NCBI GenBank assembly: GCA_023101885.1
Contig: JALPQD010000125.1
Span: 3,372,973-3,436,972 of the forward strand
From: Typhlomys cinereus
Lineage: Eukaryota; Chordata; Mammalia; Rodentia; Platacanthomyidae
Reading direction: 5' to 3'
DNA: 64,000 nucleotides
Made by a program: the position numbers and the translations under genes. Below the pieces are notes generated by a model. It searched no databases. It was given only the letters and a program-made list of their open reading frames with translations, and was not told the origin of the DNA. Positions 55,895-64,000 of the stretch are shown here, in pieces. The stretch's first letter is position 1, and the number at the start of each line of letters is the position of its first letter.

Positions 55895-56145
55895 GGGGAT
55901 ATGGCTCAGTTTATGCAGGGCTCACCTCGCATGCATCCCAACTCTGGGGAGGAGGAGACAGGTGGCTCCCAAGGGCTTGCTGGTTAGCTAGTCTAGCCTA
56001 TTTTGGTAGTTTCAGGCTAGTGGGAGACCCTGTCACAAGAAACAAAATGAACACCTCTGTGGAATTACACAGGATGTTGTCCTATGCCCTTTACATGCGT
56101 GTGTACCCACATATACATGCACCTGTACATATGTGTGCATACACA
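55895..56145 (+). mobile_element. B4-like SINE (ID head plus B1 body)
   Basis: AGGCTGGGGATATGGCTCAG head fused to AACTCTGGGGAGGAGGAGAC, TGCTGGTTAGCTAGTCTAGCC, GGGAGACCCTGTCACAAG and an ending with CATATACATGCACC. This matches B4 organisation. Confidence 0.7.
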
Positions 56146-57199
56146 CACAAAAAAGGAAAGAGACCCTCTCTCTTCCTCCCTCTCAGCAGCTATAGTTTTG
56201 AAAACCTACCTCATATCTCCATGTTTTACATTCATTCTAGTTTAATGCAAATTATCATGCTTAAAACTTCTATCTTTGGAGTGAGAGACAGACACTTTTT
56301 GGAGGGACATGATTTCTTCAGTTGTCCTGAGTTTAATTAGAAGTGTTTGTCAGTAGCATCTGGGCAGTGCATGGGAGAGGACCATAAGGGTGGACTGTGC
56401 TCTCAAATTCTTCGCCTAGGCAGCTGTGCCACAGGACATCAGGCCACCTCTGGACAGCTTCGGCCATGCAGTGTGTATGGACTTCAAAGAATGCGCTGAA
56501 GAGTCACAGGGAAGAAGGAAAAGGAAAGATTCATGTGCTCCCTTGGGCACTAGTTTGAGAAAAGGTCAATCACAGCCCACCTGTGCAACCTGCCACTTAG
56601 TGAAAAAAAAAAAAGAACATTTCCATCTTTCCAATTATAGACGCACTCCTGGCTTTTTTTTTTTTTTTTCCTAAAGCTTTCTCTTCTGTGACACATGTCC
56701 TCTTTGATGCATGAGGAATCTCTGCATTGAGAAACCAAGAGAGACACTCAGCATCCCAGGGCACCAACCTCCTGAGATTTTTTTTTATTCCATAATTTTT
56801 TGTTCCCCATGCAAAGAATCATGCCCCTATTGGATAATCTGCTCATTTTCAACCCAAGTGAATTGGTTCAAAATTCTTCCCCCCCCCCTCTTTCAGGATA
56901 ATTTGAGAATTTTCCATATTTCTGGAGATCACTTGGAATACCCTTGGTATGTCATGCAATTCTGCCTGGGTAAAGTTACCTTGAAGGGATATTTTTAATA
57001 ACTAGAGCCAATTTCTCCTAGGCAGAGTTTCCATTGGGATCTGAGGGCTCAGTTCTAAATATGAATCCCTTGTCTGTGGGCATTCAGAATAAGTTGATAT
57101 AGCCCAGGAGAGTAAGAATTTGAATTCAGCTCAGACTAATGTACAGAACTTCCTGGGATCAAACGATAGCTCCCATCTGTTAGACACAATGTTGCAGTT
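56146..57199. other. No gene seen
   Basis: No hallmark frames. Homopolymer A and T runs at 56602-56614 and 56655-56671. Nothing recognised. Confidence 0.45.
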
Positions 57200-57620
57200 A
57201 CTCTACATTGTTGCTGAAAAGTCATCACAAAACAGTTTAAGGAAACAAAGTGTTTATTCTCTCTTAGGATTCCCATTTATAATTGATTGTGCAGTTTGAA
57301 CAGAAGAGCTCACACCCACAACAGGGGCCAAGGGAATTGGTCACACCAAACCATGTAATGACTGAGGGAGGGAAATCCTTACTTGCCAGACCAGCATATC
57401 TGGCCAAGTATACACAGGGATGCCAAGTCCCTCAACCAGATCTCTGTATTTTATTCATCTGTTCAGGCCTTAGCCCCACCCACCATGGGCTGAGCCTTCC
57501 CAGCTAGACAATCTCCTGCAGGTTCACTTTGGGCTTAACTCAACTCCTAATTTTCTACAAATGTGCCCAGAGCTTAAACCCTCAACTGTTCAGTTGACAC
57601 CTGTATCTATGACACACAAA
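57200..57620 (-). repeat. Interspersed repeat, possibly hAT-type (URR1-like)
   Basis: AAGTGTTTATT, AAGGGAATTGGTCACACC, CCACCCACCATGGGCTGAG, CAATCTCCTGCAGG and AACTGTTCAGTTGACACC follow the same order as the element at 29010-29456. Confidence 0.45.
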
Positions 57621-58107
57621 CATACATCTTCCCCTTGTTAGTTTTTATTCTCTGATCAGGTTGGGATTACTGCCACCATTTCACAGAAGGCAAAACTGAG
57701 GGTAGAGAGCCCTGCCACCCCCTCAAGGTGTGACCGAGCTGGGAAAACATGGTGGCAATGTCTTAACAGTGTCTTCTAGCTTTTGGTAGGAAACAAAATG
57801 GTCCTGTCGGAGACCTTCAGCAGCCAGTGCTGCTACTACTTAGAAGCCCCCTGACACCTGTCTCTAGCAGGCATGTATTCTTTGCAAGTGTGTGTTAAAA
57901 ATTTCTTTTAAACTATGGCGGACTGTGGAGACACTTGGCATCTCTCCTTTGAAAAGAAATTCTTTTATGCTTTCTCCACACAAGGGTTTGAGCAGTTTAG
58001 CGACAAACTTCTTTTATTTGGTTTTAATGACTTTGTAAAATAAATACCCAAGATTGTTACAAAAAATAAAATAAAGTGTTTTAATAGGAGAATAGAGCAG
58101 ATATAAG
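57621..58107. other. No gene seen
   Basis: Unique-looking DNA without frames. Confidence 0.45.
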
Positions 58108-58120
58108 TAGAATTGTGTAT

Positions 58121-58410
58121 AGTGTTCCTATACTAAAGGGGAACACAAGAAAGAGCTCTAGGCAATGCTACTGAGTCCTTACACCTCATCATAGAGAAGG
58201 ACCCAGAGGGAAGTTTGACATGCACACTAAAGGATGCTCCAGGAATGGGGAGAAGGGGGAGATACTGGGAGAAAGGGAGGAAGGGGGGGAAGGAAGGGGA
58301 AAAGGGGGCAGGGAGCAAGGGGGTTAGGGAGGGGTAGAGGGAGGGAGGGGAATGGGGTACTTATCAACTTTGTATGAATGGAAGAAATTAAAAATAAATA
58401 AATATATAAA
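58121..58410 (+). mobile_element. 5'-truncated L1 3' UTR insertion with target duplication
   Basis: Forward 3' UTR block (CTATACTAAAGGGGAACAC, GAGTCCTTACACCTCATC, GGATGCTCCAGGAATGGGG), polypurine tract and A-rich tail. Flanked by the perfect 13-bp TAGAATTGTGTAT at 58108-58120 and 58411-58423. Confidence 0.9.
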
Positions 58411-58424
58411 TAGAATTGTGTATG

Positions 58425-58575
58425 ATTCTTTTTTTTTTTCCTTTCTGTCTTGTGGGGTAAAAGTTGACATGGATCTTCCCGTGTAGCCCAGACCAGTCTT
58501 GAACTTGTGATCCTTCAGTCTCGGTTTTCTAAACTGTGGGATTACAGGCTTGCACTACCATTCATGTATTCATAG
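58425..58575 (-). mobile_element. B1 SINE
   Basis: Antisense B1: T-run start, ATCTTCCCGTGTAGCCCAGA, CTTGAACTTGTGATCCTTC and TGTGGGATTACAGGCTTGCA. Confidence 0.8.
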
Positions 58576-58750
58576 AATTCTTGAAAATCTATTAAGAATA
58601 TCTCAATTTGAGTTGTGAGGTTGGCAATTCTTTATGTTAAGATGTTCAGAGAGGGGAGGGTAAGAAAGTTCAGAGAACTTGAAATGCTGAGTGGATTCAA
58701 AGACTCTTAACTGTCCAAAACTTAAGTGCTTTCTCTATTTGAGAAACAGA

Positions 58751-58804
58751 AAGAGAGAGAGAGAGAAGAGAGAGAGAGAAAAAGGAGAGAGAGAGAGAGA
58801 GAGA
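58751..58804. repeat. Interrupted (GA)n microsatellite
   Basis: About 54 bp of GA dinucleotide with a few interruptions. Confidence 0.9.
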
Positions 58805-60444
58805 TTCACTATTCCATGAGAATCAAAGTGAAATTAGAAATGTCTTTTTCTGCAAGTCAAATGTAAAGTTTGTGGTTAAGGAAAGGGCTGATGTCCCAGG
58901 CAACAAATTCAAAACCTTACTCTGTCCATGCACAGGTGCTATTCTCAATCCCCTAGGCCGTGCCAACAACTGTTTGGGTTCTGAAGTAGTTCTGTTCTTA
59001 AAAATGTAGGGAAGCTCTAAGAACTAATTCGAAACAGGAAATTAAACAGCTTCTTCCCTGCCATTACAAAAAAAGAATATCTCAATTTGAGGGTTAAATG
59101 AAATGTTAAGACTAGTGTCAGGTCCATGGGTCTATGATCCTTCCAGAAAGTAGCATGTTTATTCTTTATTGAATTAAAATTTCATATGCAAATATTTATC
59201 CTTGTTTACCTAGATTGCTAACACCAAAAAAAATGTATCTTCTTAAGCTAAGAATTCTCAAAAGATAGATCTTGTTTATTCGCCTTCAGGACTGATGCTT
59301 TCCAAGGATGAGAGAGAGTCAGTCAGAGAATGTGTAGGAGCAAGCTTTGTATCCCCTCCACCTAAGAGGACTTGATCAGTAACTGTATGTGTGATAGCAA
59401 ATTCTTAACTCTGCTGCAAATTTGGGATTTGAAGTCAGTTACTGTAAACATTGAACCTCTGGCCTCCAAAAAGAGCAACCATGGACAATTGACGCATTGC
59501 TTGTGATTAAGACCTATCACCTATAATTTTGAGTTTATTGATGGTCCATGCCAAGTTTTTCCTTGTAAACAAAGAAATTAATGAATAAATTTTGAGTGAA
59601 TTGATGGATAATTAACATTTCCCATTCTGATTTGTTCAGAGAAGTGACTACCCTTTCCAAGATCAAGAGATAAGATTCAATTACTTCTAGAAATCTCTCT
59701 CTATAATAGTATATAAGAATATCTAAAAATTTATTTTTCAGGGTTAATATCCAAGTTCATATGGCTTTTTATTGCCTTTCTAGAGGCTTAAAGCAAAGAT
59801 GCACATGTGAAATGCACAGCCAAAATTCAAAAATGAATAAATACTACTGATCTCTCCAGCACACTCATCACAGATGTCCTAAAGCTTTGTACTACAGGGT
59901 TCTAAGTTCAAATGATGCCATCTGTTTGTGTATAATGGCTGACCCCTTTCTCTTTGGAAGCTCTACTGAAGAAGCAATAAGATCTGAACATGAGAATATC
60001 TTGCAGTTCTAATTTCTTTATCTGTGACTTTATTGTTCTCCCTTCTCAACTTTCCAGATTCCATAATATCAGTGATAACCTAAAACATGAAATTACAACT
60101 CTGCACCTGGGATGCTAGGAGAGGGCCAGGAAGTGTGGGGACCCCACTACTCTGTAGAGGCTTCTTTACACTGATACAAAGTAGACCCTGCCCAGGGTGG
60201 AGGGGGCTGTGTCCAATGTTCAAGTGTTATCAAGATGGAAGTCTCTTCTAGATCAAAATAAGAAATGTAGAGGCTCCTTGCTCTCGCCTTTGATTAATCA
60301 TTATTGAAATGACCAAAAGTTTTACAGAAAACATTATCTACTATTATTCTTCTGTTAAAATCTTTGTGTAGTTGCAAATGCTGTTTCTTAATCTTGAAGT
60401 GCTGTATTTTTTTAATTTTAGTATAGCTCTTCCATTGTTTATAA
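58805..60444. other. No gene seen; 3' flank of the OR at 60445
   Basis: AT-rich DNA. 60294-60506 has a 70-codon minus frame that overlaps the OR end and has no family features. Confidence 0.45.
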
Positions 60445-61434
60445 TTACTTAGATGTTTGGAATGCAGTTCCCTGTCCCCTTTGGAACACTTTAGCCACCC
60501 TTTCACGAATCTCCTTGGTCTTCACTCCATAAACCACAGGGTTGAGAGCTGGTGGGAAGAGCAGATAGACATTGGCCAAAAGAATATGAATGTGGAGTGG
60601 GACATGGTGGCCAAAGCGGTGTGTGAAAAAGGAGAAGAGGGCTGGCGTGTAAGAGATGAGGATGACACAGACGTGGGAACCACAAGTCCCCAGGGCCTTG
60701 GACCGAGCTTCTTGGGATGAGAGGCGGAAGACAGCTTGTGCAATGAGGGCATAGGAGAGGCCAATGCAGAACAGGTCAACCCCAATGACAAGCAGGGCGG
60801 CTGTCAACCCGTACACGCGATTAGGCCGGGTGTCACCACAGGCCAACTTCACCACAGCCATGTGCTCACAGTAGGTGTGTGGAATCACGTGACTTCGACA
60901 GAAACTCAACCGCCCAATGAGGAAGGGGCACGGGAGCATGAGCAGGGAGCCTCGCACCATCGCTACCACCCCAATGCGGGCAATGATGGTGTCTGTGAGG
61001 ATGGTAGAATAGCGGAGTGGGTGACAGATGGCCACATAGCGATCAAAGGCCATGGCCAGCAGCACCGTGGACTCCATCATGCAGAAGGCATGAATGAAAA
61101 ACATCTGTGTGAGGCAGGCAGGGGCGGAAATATGCCCAGCTCCACACCAGAGGATGGCCAGTAGCTTGGGCACTGTGGAAAAGGAGGCAGCCAAGTCAAT
61201 GGTCGAGAGCATGCACAGAAAAAGGTACACAGGTTTGTGCAGGGCCGGCTCAGTGGCAACGACCACCAGGATGGTGATATTCCCCACCATCGTGGCTGTG
61301 CCCAGGCAGCACACAGGGAGTGAGAGCCACAGGTGGAATTTTTCCAGACCAGGGATGCCCAGGAGAAAGAAGATGGAGGGGTCCAGGTCTGTGTGATTAG
61401 GAGACTCCATGGTCTTGCCTAGAGTGCTGGACAT
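60445..61434 (-). CDS. Class I olfactory receptor, OR52 family
   Basis: An intact OR. The first ATG of the open frame (61434) gives 329 codons. The ATG at 61410 (MESPNHTDL) has a better Kozak context (A at -3, G at +4) and gives the more usual N-terminal length with the NHT glycosylation site. Hallmarks are FFLLGIPGLEKFHLW, VGNITILVVV in TM1, KPVYLFLCMLS (LHKPVY where LHxPMY is usual), MAFDRYVAICHPLRYSTILTD, HTYCEHMAVVKLACGD in the extracellular loop, KALGTCGSHVCVILISY in TM6, and PPALNPVVYGVKTKEIRE at the end. It is clearly an OR52 subfamily member, with likeness to OR52L and OR52K, but I cannot assign the exact orthologue. A splice acceptor (CTTTCCAG, AG at 61473-61474 plus-strand) lies 38 bases upstream. 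Confidence 0.93.
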   Translation of the reverse strand: MSSTLGKTMESPNHTDLDPSIFFLLGIPGLEKFHLWLSLPVCCLGTATMVGNITILVVVATEPALHKPVYLFLCMLSTIDLAASFSTVPKLLAILWCGAGHISAPACLTQMFFIHAFCMMESTVLLAMAFDRYVAICHPLRYSTILTDTIIARIGVVAMVRGSLLMLPCPFLIGRLSFCRSHVIPHTYCEHMAVVKLACGDTRPNRVYGLTAALLVIGVDLFCIGLSYALIAQAVFRLSSQEARSKALGTCGSHVCVILISYTPALFSFFTHRFGHHVPLHIHILLANVYLLFPPALNPVVYGVKTKEIRERVAKVFQRGQGTAFQTSK

Positions 61435-61443
61435 CTTCTCTGG

Positions 61444-61467
61444 TCAGAAGTCCCCACACAATATCAT
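61444..61467 (-). other. Short upstream ORF in the OR52 5' UTR
   Basis: Seven codons plus TGA between the putative splice acceptor and the OR start, ending ten bases before the ATG at 61434. If the acceptor at 61473 is used, this uORF is in the mRNA and could lower or redirect initiation. Confidence 0.45.
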
Positions 61468-61474
61468 CTTTCCT

Positions 61475-61780
61475 GGAAAGACAGCACAGGATGGAGAGAA
61501 GAATGAGACTACAGCAATTCTAGGATGTTCGGCAACGTTTACTATCATTAAAATGTCAATAATGCTAGTATCTGCTTTCTAGAGTTAAAGGAACCACTTG
61601 GATTACTATGTACAAAGAGCTTTGTATGGTAGTTAATTCGTAAATAAGATAAATAATGAAAGACTCTAATATGTATTTAAGTGAGCTATAATTACATACT
61701 AGTTAGGAACTTTTGTCTTCCAAGAAAGGTATATATCATCTTATTCTAGAATATACCTAAAAATCACTTTTAAGGAATAT
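61475..61780. other. No gene; 5' flank of OR52
   Basis: AT-rich. Presumed intron or promoter side of the OR. Nothing specific seen. Confidence 0.4.
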
Positions 61781-61793
61781 ATGAAGAGATTGG

Positions 61794-62007
61794 GGGGGGG
61801 GGCTGGAGAGGTGGCTCAGGGGTTAAGCCTCTGCCTTGCAGGCGGAAGGTCCTGAGTTTGGATCCTAGACCCCACGTATAGACGCCAGGCAGAAGCAGGG
61901 GTGGCCTGCGTTTCTAGTCCTGGTAGGGCGGAGCCTGTGAATCCTGGGGCAGAGTAAACAAGGAGGAGGTGGAGGCGTCCATGGTGGTTCTCGAATTTGT
62001 CCGTGGT

Positions 62008-62054
<47 letters not shown>

Positions 62055-62105
62055 ACATGCATACACGCACAATTGAATAAATAATAAATAATAAAAAAAT
62101 AAAAA
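61794..62105 (+). mobile_element. Young B2-superfamily SINE (DIP-like) with target duplication
   Basis: Near-identical in layout to 15970-16270 (GGCTGGAGAGGTGGCTCAG, GAGTTTGGATCC, GGCCTGCGTTTCTAGTCC, GGCGTCCATGGTGG), with a (CA)n section (62011-62049) and A-rich tail. Flanked by ATGAAGAGATTGG at 61781-61793 and 62106-62118. Confidence 0.88.
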
Positions 62106-62204
62106 ATGAAGAGATTGGTTTGGGACCATCAAATCTGAAAACAGTTCACTGGTAAAGGATAGACATATATGATGTCCTTTAAATTTGAATTGGTTCTCAC
62201 AATA

Positions 62205-62400
62205 GTATTCCTATACTAAAGAAGAACACAAAAAAGAGCTCTAGGCAATGCTACTGAGTCCTTACACCTCATCAGAGAGGAGGACCCAGAGGGAAGTTTG
62301 ACATGCACACTAAAGGATGCTCCAGGGATGGGGGGGGGCCACTGGGAGAAAGGGAGGGAGGGGAGAAAAGAAGGAAAAAAGAGGGGAAGGAGTAAAGGGA
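62205..62400 (+). mobile_element. L1 3' UTR fragment, both ends lost
   Basis: TTCCTATACTAAAGAAGAAC, GAGTCCTTACACCTCATCAG, GATGCTCCAGGGATGGGG and a purine tract, as in 58121-58410. The A-rich tail is missing. Confidence 0.75.
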
Positions 62401-63009
62401 TGTGCTGCATCCTTATCTGATCAATCTGGTAGAATATGTCTCAGTTTGGAAAAGATGGATTCAAAGAAACATCTTTTGGGATAAGGACATGACTTTATTT
62501 AAGAGAAATAAGGAAAAATACGGGAATTGTCAGGCCTTGGTGTTTCTTCCAGCTCAGGCTTAAAGCCTGTTCCCTGGGGAAGGTCACAGTAACCCCATGG
62601 GCAGGTGCTAGGAATTTCTCAGAATGTCACAATAATGCCCATGAACAGGGGCTGGACACTTTCTCCTAGATAATTCGAGTTTTGCCGGCAGGAAGAATTC
62701 TTCTGGGAATTAGGAGTGCCCTTTTACCTGCTCTTAGGGTTTTTTTTGGGGGGGGGTAGCTTCCTGCTCTCTGATCTAGAGAAGAAGCCTGCTTTTTAAC
62801 TTTTAGTCAAATTCTAAATAGAGATTTCATGTCTAGTCACTTACAATAAGTAGACTTGTTAGCCAGAATGTGTGCACTGATTTTAAGGAAATTAGAGAAT
62901 AACTTCTAGAGTCTTAAAACATAGGTGGGTAAAATTCCCACCTATGTACTAACTGAGAAATTCCAGAAGTATTAGACTATGCTATCAGTCCACTAGAATC
63001 TTAAAAGAA
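62401..63009. other. No gene seen
   Basis: Nothing recognised. A T8G10-type run lies at 62740-62757. Confidence 0.4.
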
Positions 63010-63680
63010 ACTGTGATACCCTCTTACCCTGGTTGAAGGCCAAGGAAGAGACCATCATGCCAGAAAGTCTATATGCCAAGACTGCCCCTGGAGATGGTAT
63101 TTGCAATCCAAACTGGGAGAATCCATGTCAGAAGCAAAGGGGGCCATGTCTTTCCTATCCCAAACAGCATTCTTATGAGAAATCACAGATATGGACCATT
63201 CGAGTGCACTCCCACCAATGATCACCTCCGCCCCGAAAGAGACACCCATGGCAGGCATATGGGGCCTGACAGATTGGACCCCAGGTATGGAGAATGCATG
63301 GTTCACAGATGGGTCATCTAAATGATGGCAATACACTTCTGGAATTCCTCAAAGGAAGACATAAGCAACCTTACTATTAAAGGAATAGAAGGATGCTATT
63401 ATAGGAGGAATTATTCTTTTAATAATTATATTGCTCATTTCCTTCAGTGCATATCTCAGTAGTGCTCCATCAACAGAACCACACTCTGGAGCTTATGGCC
63501 TTGAACATCCAAGCCATGGCCCCCCTAGAGACGTGGTTCAAGCTTGGATAGCAGACACTGCATGAGCTGCATGCAACTTCCCAAGTTAGAACCTGCTGCC
63601 ATGCCTGGTGCCCATGTCAACCTGCCTCACTGAGAGGATCAACCCGGAGAGGACAACAGCAAAAGCTCACGCTGGGACTT
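63010..63680 (+). pseudogene. ERV internal remnant (RNase H-like fragment), weak
   Basis: The plus strand encodes AWFTDGSSK at 63296-63322, which is the RNase H motif at the first catalytic Asp in retroviral pol, followed by a stop. The surrounding 600 bp reads as heavily broken coding DNA. It could be an internal part of an ERV1- or ERVL-type element. Confidence 0.35.
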
Positions 63681-63688
63681 AAGGGGTG

Positions 63689-64000
63689 TTGGGGACTCCT
63701 ATAGTTAATTATAAAATATGTTCCTTACTGATATCAAAAGGAGATCATTCCTCCTCTGTGTATTTTAAAAAAGAAGTCTCTGTTTAGATATGTCAACTAT
63801 GTAGGCTCAGCCCCATGGCTATCTGGTGAAGCATTATAGATTAGATAAGAGAATGTTTCTGTTAAGTGCCTTTACCCTCAAGCAATGGGTTAGGTTCTTG
63901 AAAAAAGGTCCACCCTGAAGGTGATTTTGCTGATTAGAAAATTATACATCTATTGTAGGTGCAACATTCTTTACCCCAAAATTTTCTGTATAAAAGCTGT
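63689..64000 (+). repeat. Possible LTR, cut by the window edge
   Basis: Begins TGTTGGGGAC directly after a purine-rich GGGACTTAAGGGG stretch and ends at the window edge just after TATAAAAG (63989-63996). The layout fits the U3 part of an LTR following an ERV remnant. There is no second copy to compare. Confidence 0.35.

Noticed and set aside
60736..61164. Long plus-strand frames opposite the OR52 gene (also 61094-61396)
   Set aside because: Antisense shadows of a conserved OR coding exon.
1..64000. CRISPR arrays, operons, bacterial promoters or terminators
   Set aside because: No regularly spaced repeats, and the window is clearly mammalian nuclear DNA.

Overview
The window is mammalian nuclear DNA, most likely from a myodont rodent (mouse-like or jerboa-like). 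The grounds are single-exon olfactory receptor (OR) genes, B1, B3, B4 and ID type SINEs, a tRNA-derived B2-superfamily SINE about 300 bp long (longer than mouse B2 and closest in style to the DIP family described from jerboas), and an L1 lineage with a tandem-monomer promoter. The species call is an inference. There is no prokaryotic gene organisation, no CRISPR array and no operon.

Four OR genes are present, all on the minus strand and all class I (fish-like): two OR52N4-like paralogues (20678-21646 and 30290-31255), an OR56B1-like gene (44160-45059) whose reading frame is cut short just after TM7, and one further OR52-family gene (60445-61434). The order OR52N - OR56B1 is the one I know from the class I OR cluster near the beta-globin locus and TRIM5/TRIM22 in human. 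Splice acceptors just upstream of three of the coding exons can be seen, and in OR56B1 the acceptor decides the start codon.

Layout: 1-5395 is a nearly full-length but inactivated L1 on the minus strand with two ORF wrecks and a GC-rich monomer promoter carrying a G32 run. 7363-13733 is a complete but defective provirus (LTR, gag, pro, pol, env remnant, LTR) with class II (betaretrovirus-like) gag-pro-pol and a gamma-type transmembrane env remnant. 13846-14735 is an older L1 piece with a twin-priming inversion. 15.9-34.5 kb holds SINEs and L1 tails around the two OR52N genes. 38.3-42.3 kb is a local tandem duplication of non-coding DNA, whose second copy was later hit by a truncated L1. 44-62 kb holds OR56B1, many repeats and the last OR52 gene. 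From 63.0 kb to the end there is a weak ERV remnant with a possible LTR cut by the window edge.

I did not find an undescribed coding system. The most informative observations are the mosaic provirus, the tandem duplication with nested L1 (its copies carry homeodomain-type palindromes, so it is a testable candidate OR regulatory element), the C-terminal frameshift in the OR56B1-like gene, and the young SINE subfamily with intact target-site duplications.
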